From: Myxococcales bacterium
GTDB taxonomy: Bacteria; Myxococcota_A; Polyangia; Nannocystales; Nannocystaceae
Reading direction: 5' to 3'
Assembly (NCBI GenBank): GCA_020633295.1
Contig: JACKDW010000018.1
Location: 124,001-188,000 of the forward strand
DNA: 64,000 bases
Part shown: positions 51,232 through 59,695 of the stretch, piece after piece
Layout of the letters: every line of letters begins with the position of its first letter
Position numbering within the stretch: position 1 is the first letter of the stretch
Notes under the pieces: generated by a model
Told to the model about the DNA's origin: nothing
The model's database searches: none
What the model saw: only the letters and a program-made list of their open reading frames with translations
Program-made: the position numbers and the translations under genes

Positions 51232-52656
51232 CTATCGATAGTACAGCTCGCCGTGCTCGTCGTCGCAGTCGCAGTCGTTGAGGAAGCCCTGGTCGCCCGC
51301 GTTGCCGCAGCCGCTGAAGGTCGCGCCCATCTTGAACGCCGCCATGCACCACGCGTTGTCGCCGTCCCAGTGGATCCCCCAGCTGCCCAGGCCCTTGCAC
51401 GCGCCCGACGTGTAGTAGAACGAGTCGCAGCCGCCCTCGTTCCCGGTGCCGCAGTACGCCTCGGCGGAGGTCGAGATGGACGGCTGAAACGCGCCCTGGT
51501 TGAGCAGACAGGACTCCTGCTTGTCCTGCAGCGCCGACAGGACCGCCTGGCTGATCGTCGAGTTGTCGAAGCTCCAGATCGCGTACGCGTCGTCGGTGAC
51601 GTCCTTGACCAGCAGGTCCGAGACGACGATCCCCTTCGGGATTCGTCCGTGGCACATCGGGGCGTTGATGTCGCAGTCCTGCAGCAGCTCGCCGAGCGGA
51701 TCGTCGCCCGGCGGGTAGTCCTGCAGGACCCAGTTGAAGCGCGTCCAGCCCCCGCCGTCGAGCGTCATGTCGCAGCGCACCTCGAACGGCTCGATCGGGC
51801 CGTCGCCGTCGGGGTCGATCAGGTAGTCGCCGTCGACCGCGTCGGGGAGCTTCTCCTTGTACTCCGCGCAGCTCGCGAGCGCGCAGCCCTCGTTGACCTC
51901 GCCGTCGCAGTTCTCGTCCGCTGGCGTGTCGCAGTCCTCGAGCGCGGGCACGACCTCGCCCTCGCAGGGGCCGTAGCTCTTGCCGTCCTCCGCGCAGACG
52001 CGCACGCCGGCGACGCAGAGCCCCACGCCCTCGGTGCCGTCGGGGCCGTTGTAGCAGGCCTCCTCGCTGTTCGGGGCGCACGCCAGGTCGACGCACGCGC
52101 CGAGCTCACAGACCTGGTTCTCGAGACACGCGTTGTCACAGCCGCCGCAGTGCTCCGGATCCGCGTCCGGGTCCACGCAGGACTGCCCGCACTGGATCTG
52201 CTCTTCGGGGCACACGCCGACGCAGTCGCCGTCCGCGCACAGCTCGTCGGCCTCGCACGACGCCCCGCACGCGCCGCAGTTCTCGGGGTCGGTGTTGATG
52301 TTGACGCACTCGCCGTCGCACTCGGTCTCGGGGCTCTGGCACGCCGGCCCCGTCGTCGCGTCGGTCGTCGTCGTGCCCGTCGCGCTCGTGCCGACGCTGG
52401 GATCGCCGGTCGAGGTGCCCGACATCGACACGCCCATGGTCCCGCTCACGCCCGTCGTGCTCGAGCCCGTGGACGCGCTCGTCGTCGGGCTCGGCCCGGC
52501 GCTGGTGCTCGCGTCGCTCCCCTGGGTCGCGTCGCCGGTCGTCGCGTCGCTCGTCGCGCCGTTGTCTCCGCACGCCGACGCGCACGCGAGCGCGAGCGCG
52601 GCCGCGCGGGGGAGCCATCGTCGCGGGTTCATCGGGTCCATCCATCGCGCCGTCAT
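51232..52656 (-). CDS. Lipoprotein with Stig1-like repeats and fibrinogen-like C-terminal domain
   Basis: A 474-residue protein. The ATG at 52656 has a perfect AGGAGG eight bases upstream. The signal ends in ACASAC (lipobox), a Thr/Ser-rich linker follows, then two Stig1-like Cys repeats (TECDGECVNINTDPENCGAC, IQCGQSCVDPDADPEHCGGC), a second Cys-rich part, and from about residue 270 a fibrinogen-like domain: SCAEYKEKLPDAVDGDYLIDP and CDMTLDGGGWTRF, with later conserved Cys and Trp. Fibrinogen-like domains in bacteria are often used for binding glycans or host/prey surfaces. It should sit on the cell surface, and its promoter DNA holds the palindrome AGACATGTCT. Confidence 0.8.
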   Translation of the reverse strand: MTARWMDPMNPRRWLPRAAALALACASACGDNGATSDATTGDATQGSDASTSAGPSPTTSASTGSSTTGVSGTMGVSMSGTSTGDPSVGTSATGTTTTDATTGPACQSPETECDGECVNINTDPENCGACGASCEADELCADGDCVGVCPEEQIQCGQSCVDPDADPEHCGGCDNACLENQVCELGACVDLACAPNSEEACYNGPDGTEGVGLCVAGVRVCAEDGKSYGPCEGEVVPALEDCDTPADENCDGEVNEGCALASCAEYKEKLPDAVDGDYLIDPDGDGPIEPFEVRCDMTLDGGGWTRFNWVLQDYPPGDDPLGELLQDCDINAPMCHGRIPKGIVVSDLLVKDVTDDAYAIWSFDNSTISQAVLSALQDKQESCLLNQGAFQPSISTSAEAYCGTGNEGGCDSFYYTSGACKGLGSWGIHWDGDNAWCMAAFKMGATFSGCGNAGDQGFLNDCDCDDEHGELYYR

Positions 52657-52664
52657 CGTCGCCG

Positions 52665-52670
52665 CCTCCT
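52665..52670 (-). promoter_or_regulatory. Shine-Dalgarno AGGAGG for the fibrinogen-domain lipoprotein
   Basis: On the minus strand AGGAGG lies eight bases before the ATG at 52656-52654, a perfect match to the anti-SD. It decides the start. Confidence 0.75.
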
Positions 52671-52710
52671 CGCGCCCGGTGAGCGCGGGATCTATAAAAC
52701 ATTGCCTTTT

Positions 52711-52720
52711 AGACATGTCT
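52711..52720. promoter_or_regulatory. AGACATGTCT palindrome in A/T-rich promoter
   Basis: A 10-base perfect palindrome in an A/T-rich pocket (TATAAAACATTGCCTTTT beside it). On the minus strand, towards the lipoprotein gene, TAGACA followed after about 19 bases by TATAGA could also be a -35/-10 pair. It resembles the sites at 9962-9970 and 14797-14820. Confidence 0.4.
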
Positions 52721-52851
52721 ATAGAGAAGCGACGGGCCTGGCGGCCGCCGGCTCGGGCGCCCTCGCCGTGCTTGATGACGCCCGCGGATCCAGTCCGCGC
52801 TCGCCCGCCGCCGCGAGTCACGGTCGCCGCTGACGCGGAGGCCGCGGCGGA

Positions 52852-53949
52852 TCAGCGGTACGACTCGAGCGCGCCGCGGCGGCGGATGTCGAGCGTCACG
52901 CAGTGCAGGCCGCCGCTGAGCGTTCGGCAGTGGCGCAGCGGGACGCGCAGCGTGTCGATCCCGTGTCGCTCGAGCAGGCGGATCAGCGGCAGCTGGTCCT
53001 TGTTGACGATCGCGAGCTGCGGGTTGACCATGAAGAAGTTCATGCCCGACCAGATCGACGCGCGCGCGTAGGGCCACGTGGTCCCGGTGTCGATCATCTC
53101 GGGCGCCCACAGCACGTCCCAGCCGCGCAGCACGGGCGGCAGCTCCTCTCGCCGGATGCGCGCCGGGTTGAGCAGCACCTTGCCGGGGCCCAGCAGCGTG
53201 ATCGTCGTGTCGAGGTGCGTGCCCTCGTAGACGCCCTCGAGCAGGTGCACGCGGTACTCCCGTCCCAGCGCGCGCTGCAGCCACTCGCCGCCCATGCGGT
53301 TGCCGCTGCAGGAGACCAGGTAGAGGATGTCGCGCCCGGCGCGGACGACGTTGGCGGCGTCGAACAGCGGCTCGTCGTTGGCCAGCGCCGGGCCCTCGCC
53401 CGGGAGGCTCCACGTGCCGTCGGCGAGCCGGGGCTTGGGCGCCGAGATCCAGCGCGCGCCGCCGCGGAAGTACTCCAGGAGCAGCTGCTTGTACGCGTAG
53501 GGCTCAAACAGCCGCGAGCGCAGCGGCATCGGCGTCTCGATGATCAGGTCGCCGACCGGCAGCAGGACGTCCCGCGGGCAGTAGTTGTACTCGCCGTTGG
53601 AGCGCCACTCGGGCGTGCCGAATTCACGGCGGTGGTCGCCGCGCTCGGGTCGGCGGACGATCACGCCGAGGCCCTCGAGCGTCTCGACGAGGATCGCGAG
53701 GTCCTCGCGGGTCTCCTCGATCACGCGCGGCTCGTAGGGGCCGCTGGGGATCTGCTCGGGGCTCGCGTGGTGCTCGTGGTACTCGATCGCGAACAGGTCG
53801 GGCCCGGGGCTCGGGACCTGCGCGAAGTCAGGTACGCCGACGATGATCTCCTCGAGCGGGTCCCACTCGTTGTGGACGTGGACGGGGCAGGGCGACGCGT
53901 GGGGGGCGGGGACCAGGTTGGCGTCGGGCTGGGCGATAGGGGAGTTCAT
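52852..53949 (-). CDS. Amidinotransferase (arginine:glycine-type family)
   Basis: A protein of 365 residues. Family marks: CPRD at residues 124-127, FDAAN with Asp197, GTHLD with His245 and GGLHC with Cys350, giving the Asp-His-Cys set of L-arginine:glycine and inosamine-phosphate amidinotransferases, which move an amidino group from arginine to an amine acceptor. The acceptor cannot be told from the sequence. The GNAT gene precedes it on the same strand with a four-base start-stop overlap, so both are made together. There is no signal peptide, so it should be cytoplasmic. Known relatives act in guanidino-compound pathways. Confidence 0.85.
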   Translation of the reverse strand: MNSPIAQPDANLVPAPHASPCPVHVHNEWDPLEEIIVGVPDFAQVPSPGPDLFAIEYHEHHASPEQIPSGPYEPRVIEETREDLAILVETLEGLGVIVRRPERGDHRREFGTPEWRSNGEYNYCPRDVLLPVGDLIIETPMPLRSRLFEPYAYKQLLLEYFRGGARWISAPKPRLADGTWSLPGEGPALANDEPLFDAANVVRAGRDILYLVSCSGNRMGGEWLQRALGREYRVHLLEGVYEGTHLDTTITLLGPGKVLLNPARIRREELPPVLRGWDVLWAPEMIDTGTTWPYARASIWSGMNFFMVNPQLAIVNKDQLPLIRLLERHGIDTLRVPLRHCRTLSGGLHCVTLDIRRRGALESYR

Positions 53950-54761
53950 GCTCGTCTCCGGTTCAGGATGAGGCGGACGCAGCGCGCGATCGCGATCACG
54001 AGCTGCGGCAGGTTGAGGGGGGCGATCGCGCAGAGGAGCTGGCCCTCGGCGAAGCGAGGGTTCTGGGCGAGGTAGAACTGAACGTCTGGATCGGCGCGCT
54101 TGCTCGGCGAGCCCGTGATGCGTTCGGGCGCGTGGTGGCTCGCGGGATCGGGGTACTGGATCACGAAGGGGTGCGCGCCCGCGCGTCGCAGCCCGCGGCG
54201 GTCGATCGTGTGGTGCAGGAGCCTCTCCATGCGCGGCGGGGTCGGGCCGCGACGCGAGGGGTACAGCTGCGGGAACACGCGCGCCGCGAGGCGGTAGGGG
54301 ATCGGCGTGAGCAGCTCGAAGACCGCGTAGATCGGGCGCAGCGGGTGTCGCAGCCTGGCCCGCACCAGCCGCGCGCAGCCGCGCCGCACGAACACCGCGC
54401 CGCCGCCTCGCACACCGCGGCGCATGTACACGCCGGCTTGCAGCACGAAGCAGGCGCGCCCGTCGACCGTCACCGGATCGAGCGCGAGCGTGCCGAAGCC
54501 GACGAGCGCCCCGTTCGCGTCGCGGATCAGGTACAGCTGCCCGCCGGCGCGGAAGATGATCTCGTCCGCGACCGTGTCGTAGTCGAGCGCGCCGTAGTTG
54601 TCGCAGAAGATGTCGTAGAGCGCAGGTCCGAGCTCGGCGCGCGCGCGCGCCGGGAGCGTCGAGACCTCGAGCGCGCGGTCGCAGCGGAGGCGCGCGGGCG
54701 CGGGCGCCTGTGTCGCGGGCGCCGTCGCGGTCGGGTTCAGGCTCTCGGGGGCGGTGTGCAT
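53946..54761 (-). CDS. GNAT-like acyltransferase
   Basis: About 271 residues from the ATG at 54761, which has GGGAG eight bases upstream; an alternative GTG at 54845 would add 28 residues. The region ADEIIFRAGGQLYLIRDANG and GFGTLALDPVTVDG with YMRRGVRGGG resembles the GNAT fold's central strands and CoA-binding loop, though this rests on pattern rather than a signature. The C-terminal part (FYLAQNPRFAEGQ, hydrophobic NLPQLVIAIARC) is less typical. Its stop overlaps the amidinotransferase start, so they are coupled and probably act on the same substrate. An AHL-synthase-like or N-acyl amino acid synthase relation is possible. Confidence 0.5.
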   Translation of the reverse strand: MHTAPESLNPTATAPATQAPAPARLRCDRALEVSTLPARARAELGPALYDIFCDNYGALDYDTVADEIIFRAGGQLYLIRDANGALVGFGTLALDPVTVDGRACFVLQAGVYMRRGVRGGGAVFVRRGCARLVRARLRHPLRPIYAVFELLTPIPYRLAARVFPQLYPSRRGPTPPRMERLLHHTIDRRGLRRAGAHPFVIQYPDPASHHAPERITGSPSKRADPDVQFYLAQNPRFAEGQLLCAIAPLNLPQLVIAIARCVRLILNRRRA

Positions 54762-54769
54762 GCGTGGGT

Positions 54770-54774
54770 CTCCC
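54770..54774 (-). promoter_or_regulatory. Shine-Dalgarno GGGAG for the GNAT-like gene
   Basis: GGGAG on the minus strand lies eight bases before the ATG at 54761, supporting this start over the upstream GTG. Confidence 0.6.
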
Positions 54775-54937
54775 TCACGAGCGGCGCGGCCTGGCGGCGT
54801 CGCGGCGCTCGCAGGGGGAATGGCGACCTCGCCGGGATTGATCACCGCGGCGCGAGGAATTTTTTTCCGTCGTCACGTCGTCCACGCGTCTTCGCGCGCG
54901 CTCGCTACGCGCTCGGTCCTTCTCTACGCGCGGGCGC

Positions 54938-55621
54938 TCAGCGGGCGCCGAGCAGCACGCCGGCGACGACGCGCCACTGCACGCTCGCGACCGCGAGCTC
55001 GTCGAAGCCCTCGCGCAGCTGCAGGTCCGCGTTCACGCCGAGCTCCGCGCCGAGGAAGAACACGCGCGTGATCAGCCCCATGACGCCGACCCCCGCGAGC
55101 GCGCCGGGGCCGATCCTCGACTCGGCGGAGTTGAGCTCGTGCTGGAAGCTGTGGTCGAACGTGAAGACGGCGCTCACCTCGACGAGGCCGTAGGCGAACC
55201 AGCGCGCGCGGGCGCCCCCGAGCCGGAGCTGGGACGAGAGCCGCAGCGTGCTCAGGGGGCCGGAGTCGCGGTACACGCCCACGTGCTCGACGTGCGCGCC
55301 GACGCTGAGCGCGAGGTTGCTGTCTGTTCGAAAGTACATGCCTGCGCCGAGCCCGTAGCGGAGGCCGAGCGGGCTCGTGCGCGACGGCGTGTAGCTGATC
55401 GCGCCTGGCGTGAGGAGCAGCAGCGGCCGCGTCACGTCGAGGCCCGCCGGCGCGGGCGCGTCGGGCTCGCGCGCCCGGCTCCCCTCGAGCGGCGCGACCC
55501 CATCCGCCGGCGCCGCGGGCTCGCCCGCCGACGCGTCGCCGCGCGGCGTTATCATGGCGAGCGCGAGCGCGGCGGCGATCGACGTCGCGCGTCGTCTCCG
55601 CGACCGCGTCCGCGTGGGCAT
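54938..55621 (-). CDS. Putative outer-membrane beta-barrel-like protein (second gene of pair)
   Basis: A 227-residue protein with a signal peptide (ATSIAAALALAMITPRGDASAG). The mature part alternates hydrophobic and polar residues with Gly turns (LGLRYGLGAGMYF, GGARARWFAYGLVEVSAVFTF) and ends in a short hydrophobic strand, consistent with a small beta-barrel. It begins five bases after the stop of the first beta-barrel gene, so they are cotranscribed and perhaps related. No enzyme signature is seen. Confidence 0.6.
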   Translation of the reverse strand: MPTRTRSRRRRATSIAAALALAMITPRGDASAGEPAAPADGVAPLEGSRAREPDAPAPAGLDVTRPLLLLTPGAISYTPSRTSPLGLRYGLGAGMYFRTDSNLALSVGAHVEHVGVYRDSGPLSTLRLSSQLRLGGARARWFAYGLVEVSAVFTFDHSFQHELNSAESRIGPGALAGVGVMGLITRVFFLGAELGVNADLQLREGFDELAVASVQWRVVAGVLLGAR

Positions 55622-55626
55622 AGCCC

Positions 55627-56181
55627 TCAAAATCGCCACCCCAGCGGCAGGCGCAGCTCGACGGTGGTGTGGACCGTCGGGTGCGCGGTGACGTATTCGA
55701 AGCGCGGCGCGAGCTCGAACCCGAAGAACAGCCGCTCGCCGACGAGGTGAACGAGCCCGACGCCGGTCGTGATCGAGAAGCCGAAGCGCGCGTCGCCCTC
55801 TTCGCTGATGTAGCCCGCGTGCGCGCCGAGCAGCGCGTAGGCGAACCACGGGCGCTCGCCGCCGCCGACGCGCGCGACCGGGCCCGCGCGCAGGGCGTGG
55901 AGCGGGATGTCGTAGTAGCGCGCGGGGCTGTACTCGAGCTGGCCGCCGAGCGACCACACGAGCCCGCTGGGTCGGGCTCGCTGCGCGCCGAGCTCGAGGC
56001 CGACGCGCCCGCCGTACAAGCTCGGCGCGCCGGCGACCGCCCCGGGGGCGACCAGCGCGTAGCGAGCCGACGCGTTGAAGTTGTAGGCCTCGACCTCGGC
56101 GGCCGCAGCCGCGCGCGGATCAGCGAGCGCCGCAGCGGCGAGCGCCGCGGCGAGCGCGAGGGGGTGGCCGAAGGCGCGCAC
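55627..56181 (-). CDS. Putative outer-membrane beta-barrel protein (first gene of pair)
   Basis: A protein of 184 residues with a signal peptide (LALAAALAAAALADPRAAAAAE) and a mature part of alternating residues with many Tyr and Gly, ending in LRLPLGWRF, a typical terminal aromatic for insertion by BAM. It resembles small porin-like or OmpA-barrel-size proteins. The second gene of the same design follows five bases downstream. It is divergent from the cyclotransferase-like gene. Confidence 0.6.
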   Translation of the reverse strand: MRAFGHPLALAAALAAAALADPRAAAAAEVEAYNFNASARYALVAPGAVAGAPSLYGGRVGLELGAQRARPSGLVWSLGGQLEYSPARYYDIPLHALRAGPVARVGGGERPWFAYALLGAHAGYISEEGDARFGFSITTGVGLVHLVGERLFFGFELAPRFEYVTAHPTVHTTVELRLPLGWRF

Positions 56182-56495
56182 ACTCCTACAGTGGCGCGCC
56201 GGTGCGCTCGCGGGCGGAGCATTCCTTGCGCGACGTTTGCGTCGTCGTCGCCGGCGAGCGCGTCGGGGTCCAATTCAGGCGCTCCTTCCGCCCGTCGCTG
56301 CGGCGGTGACGCGCGCGTTGACAAGCGTCGGCCGTCTGCGCCTCACGTCGTTCCCGGGCGACGACCCTGACGTCGCCGAGATCTGCGACCCGCTCCTCGC
56401 GGGCTGATCGCGAGTCCGCGTCGTGCGCTCCCGACCGCGCTCGACGTCAGGCGGGCGAAGCAGTTCGGTCCGCGGAAGAAAGGTAGGGTCTACGG
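56182..56495. other. 314-base intergenic region with a possible gene remnant
   Basis: Divergent promoter region. A 33-codon plus-strand frame at 56306-56407 (GTG start; ends DVAEICDPLLAG) shows good third-position G/C, but no family is recognised; it may be a remnant. Nothing else is seen. Confidence 0.3.
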
Positions 56496-57050
56496 GTGCC
56501 GCGCGTGTTCTTCTACGGCGCCCAGATGCTGCACCCCGAGAGCGTCGCGCGGGGGCGCGTCGGCGTCGTCGACGGCTACGCGGTCGACTTCACCGCGGTC
56601 GGCGTGCCGGTGTTCGAGCCCGCCTTCGCCAACCTCGAGGCCGCGCCCGGCCAGCGCGCGCACGGGGTCGTGACGGAGCTCAGCGACGCCGCCTGGGCGG
56701 AGGTGCGGGCGGTCGAGCGCAGCTACCGGGTGACGCGCGTGCGAGCCGCGCTGCGCACGGGCGAGGTCGTCGAGTGCGTGTCCCTGACGACAGGTCCCCG
56801 CGCGGGTCGACCCGGGCGCCCGAGCGCCCGCTACGCGCGGCTGCTGGTCGAGGGGGCGCGCGCGCACGGCCTGCCGCCCGAGGTCGTCGCGCGCTACGAG
56901 CGGGCGGCGGCGGACGGCTCGCGGATCTCGCTGCGGCTGCGGTGGCTCCGGCCGCTGGCGCTGCGCTTCGGCCTGCGCGCCGTCGCCGTCGGCCTCGCGC
57001 TGTGCGTCGCGCTCCTGATCGCGCTGCTGCTCTGGGCGCTGACGCGCTGA
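56496..57050 (+). CDS. Gamma-glutamylcyclotransferase-like protein with C-terminal membrane helix
   Basis: A 184-residue protein from a GTG at 56496. The start VFFYGAQMLHPES resembles the 'YGSN' opening of AIG2/GGCT-type gamma-glutamylcyclotransferases, and GQRAHGVVTELSDAAWAEV fits the loop carrying the acidic residue of that fold. The last 30 residues form one hydrophobic helix (VAVGLALCVALLIALLLWA), so the enzyme would be anchored in the inner membrane. Activity on gamma-glutamyl substrates is only inferred. Confidence 0.6.
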   Translation: MPRVFFYGAQMLHPESVARGRVGVVDGYAVDFTAVGVPVFEPAFANLEAAPGQRAHGVVTELSDAAWAEVRAVERSYRVTRVRAALRTGEVVECVSLTTGPRAGRPGRPSARYARLLVEGARAHGLPPEVVARYERAAADGSRISLRLRWLRPLALRFGLRAVAVGLALCVALLIALLLWALTR

Positions 57051-57093
57051 CGTCGGCGCGCGGATCAACCGGGGATCAACCGGGGGCGCGCGC

Positions 57094-58764
57094 TCACTCG
57101 TCGTCGTCCTCGTCGTCCTCGTCGTCGGTGAGGCCGAGCTCGTCACCCTCGTCCTCGTCCTCGTCGTCCGGCTCGCCGATCGGCTTGCGCTTGTCGGGCA
57201 GCTCGTCGTCGCGACGGCGCAGGCGGATCGTGGTGCCGAGCTCGTCCGGCGTCTCGTTCGCCGAGCTCCAGCCCGCGGGCAGCCGCGGGTAGGTGCGGTC
57301 GAACACGTACTTCGAGGCCGCGGGCGCCAGGTTGACGCAGCCGTGGCTGTGCTGGTGCCCGAAGCGGTTATGCCAGTAGGAGGTGTGCAGCGCGTAGCGC
57401 TTGTAGAAGTACTGCACCCAGGGGACCGCCTCGACGTAGTAGACCTCGTCGGGCGTGGCGTCGTCCTTCGACTCCATCTTGCCCACCGACTGCTTGCCGC
57501 GCAGGCGGAAGATCCCGCGCGGCGTCGGGTGCTTGCCGTTGCCGCTCGAGATCAGCGTGATCAGCTCGACCTCGTCGCCCTTGTAGAGCGCGAGCACCTG
57601 CTGCGCGAGGTCGATGTCGATCCAGTACTCGTCGTCCTTCACCTCCGCGAGCGGCTCGTCCGGACGCCACACGCGCACGTTCTTGCGCAGGATCCAGCCG
57701 TCGACGCCGGGCTCGACCGCGTCGGGCACCCGGTACCACGCCTCGCCCTTGTGCCGCTCGAGCTCGGGGCGGACGTCGAGGAACGAGTGGTAGTCGGGCT
57801 TGCGCACGACCTTGCCGCGCTCCAGCTGCGCGCGGTCCTTGATCTCGGCGTCGCTGCGCACCACCCAGCCCGCGAGCAGCCCGTCCGCCGCCGGCTGCTC
57901 GCCGAGCAGGCGCCCGAAGTGCTCGCTGGGGCGCTCGCGGTTCATGTTCACGCTGGGCACGACGCGCTCGTGCTCGTCGACGAGGTACTTGCCGAACTTC
58001 GCGCTGCGCTTGAGCTCGACGAACGCGTACTGGCGATTTCCCACGAGGTACTCCGAGGGCTTCTGCCCGCGGAACAGCCCGAACTTGCTGCGGTAGCGCG
58101 GCACCGGGATGGCGACGTTGCCGGCGCGGTCCTGCTCGGGGTGCGCGTAGATGTACGGCACGTTGAGGCCCTCGGGGAGCACGGGCTGCGGCGCCGGCGG
58201 CCGCTCGGTCTCCTCGTGATAGCGGCGCAGGCACACGTAGCCGTGGTCGGCGACGCGCGCCCAGCCCTCGCCCTCGTCGCACTCGTCCTTGGCGCCGGCG
58301 GACTTGACGAGCTCGTAGATGGCGAAGGAGTTGTGCTTGTCGACGCGCCCGCGCAGCTCGCTGCCGAAGCGCGGCTCGAAGTACACCATCGTGGTCCGCT
58401 TGGCGACGCGGTAGCCCAGCGGCTGCTCGGGCGGCGCCTTCGGCTTCGCCCCGCGCGCGGCGGGATCCTGCGGGCGCGCGTCGGAGCTGTCCGAAGCGTC
58501 ATCCGCTCGCGCGACGCCCTCGGCGTCCGCGTCGGCCTCCTCGTCGAGCTCGCCGCTGGCGACGAGCGCCTCGTCCGCGTCGAGCTCGGCCCGCGTCGCG
58601 CCCCCTTGCGCGTCGTCGCCGTCACAGGCGACGAGCGAGCCGAGGCACAGCCCCGCCGCGGCGGCGCCGAGGCACAGCCGTCGCAAGAGCTCGCGCAGCC
58701 GTCGCGCGGGGGAGACGTGGGTGGCGCGCTGCGAATGTGTGTGGGTCCGCTGCATGGCCTGCAT
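57094..58764 (-). CDS. L,D-transpeptidase (YkuD) lipoprotein
   Basis: A protein of 556 residues with a signal ending in SLVAC (lipobox), an acidic Asp/Glu linker, and a central region of about 250 residues with SH3-like pieces. The YkuD catalytic motif HSHGCVNL lies near residue 474, following the upstream His in LHTSYWHNRFGHQ. Such enzymes make 3-3 crosslinks in peptidoglycan or attach proteins to it. The C-terminus is highly acidic. The start at 58764 is just 77 bases upstream of the divergent MoxR gene. Confidence 0.88.
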   Translation of the reverse strand: MQAMQRTHTHSQRATHVSPARRLRELLRRLCLGAAAAGLCLGSLVACDGDDAQGGATRAELDADEALVASGELDEEADADAEGVARADDASDSSDARPQDPAARGAKPKAPPEQPLGYRVAKRTTMVYFEPRFGSELRGRVDKHNSFAIYELVKSAGAKDECDEGEGWARVADHGYVCLRRYHEETERPPAPQPVLPEGLNVPYIYAHPEQDRAGNVAIPVPRYRSKFGLFRGQKPSEYLVGNRQYAFVELKRSAKFGKYLVDEHERVVPSVNMNRERPSEHFGRLLGEQPAADGLLAGWVVRSDAEIKDRAQLERGKVVRKPDYHSFLDVRPELERHKGEAWYRVPDAVEPGVDGWILRKNVRVWRPDEPLAEVKDDEYWIDIDLAQQVLALYKGDEVELITLISSGNGKHPTPRGIFRLRGKQSVGKMESKDDATPDEVYYVEAVPWVQYFYKRYALHTSYWHNRFGHQHSHGCVNLAPAASKYVFDRTYPRLPAGWSSANETPDELGTTIRLRRRDDELPDKRKPIGEPDDEDEDEGDELGLTDDEDDEDDDE

Positions 58765-58840
58765 CGGCGCGAGAGATCGCGAAATTCAGCCCGCGAGCCG
58801 GCGACGCGCCGACGCGGTTCTCCAGCGCCCTCCCATTTGT

Positions 58841-59695
58841 ATGCCATACTCGGACCCAGTGCAGAGCTTCACGGGAACCCCTCAGTACATCGTTTCGGAC
58901 GAACTCGCGCGCTCCGTCGACGTCGCGGTCGCGCTCGCGCGCCCGCTGCTGATCAAAGGCGAGCCGGGCACGGGCAAGACCCTGCTCGCGCACGATATCG
59001 CCCAGTTCTACGGCATGCCGCTCGAGCGCTGGCACGTGAAGTCGACGACCAAGGCGGTCGACGGGCTCTACCAGTACGACGCGGTGCGTCGCCTCCACGA
59101 CTCGCGCTTCGGCGGCGAGGACGTGGGCGACATCAAGCGCTACATCGACCTCGGGCCGCTGGGGCGCGCGTTCAAGGCCGAGCGCCGCGTGGTCGTGCTC
59201 ATCGACGAGATCGACAAGGCCGATCTCGAGTTCCCCAACGACCTGCTGCACGAGCTCGACATGATGACCTTCATCATCCCCGAGACCGGCGAGGAGGTGA
59301 AGGCGATCCACCGCCCGGTCGTCGTGATCACGAGCAACAACGAGAAGGAGCTGCCGGACGCGTTCCTGCGCCGCTGCGTGTTCCACTGGATCGCGTTCCC
59401 CGACCGCGAGCTCATGGCGCGCATCGTCAACGTCCACCACCCCGACGTCGAGGAGGCGCTGATCAGCGGCGCGATCGAGGCGTTTTATCGCCTGCGCTCG
59501 GTCGACGGGCTGCGCAAGCCGCCGAGCACGAGCGAGCTGATCGACTGGATCTCGGCGCTGCGCCACAGCGGCATGGACCCGGCCAAGCTGCTCGGCGCCG
59601 GGCTGCCGTACCTCGGCACGCTGCTCAAGAAGGAGCAGGACTTCGAGACGGTCGAGCGCCACGCGCGGCGCGGGCTGTTCAGCGGGCGCCGGTGA
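58841..59695 (+). CDS. MoxR-family AAA+ ATPase
   Basis: A 284-residue AAA+ protein: Walker A GEPGTGKT (about residues 40-47), Walker B-type LIDEIDKAD, sensor SNNEKELPD and arginine fingers in AFLRRC. MoxR proteins work as chaperones with VWA-domain partners to insert metals or activate enzymes. The VWA gene follows 298 bases later on the same strand, the classic pairing. The ATG at 58841 (MPYSDPVQSF) matches the family start better than an upstream one at 58721. Confidence 0.9.
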   Translation: MPYSDPVQSFTGTPQYIVSDELARSVDVAVALARPLLIKGEPGTGKTLLAHDIAQFYGMPLERWHVKSTTKAVDGLYQYDAVRRLHDSRFGGEDVGDIKRYIDLGPLGRAFKAERRVVVLIDEIDKADLEFPNDLLHELDMMTFIIPETGEEVKAIHRPVVVITSNNEKELPDAFLRRCVFHWIAFPDRELMARIVNVHHPDVEEALISGAIEAFYRLRSVDGLRKPPSTSELIDWISALRHSGMDPAKLLGAGLPYLGTLLKKEQDFETVERHARRGLFSGRR

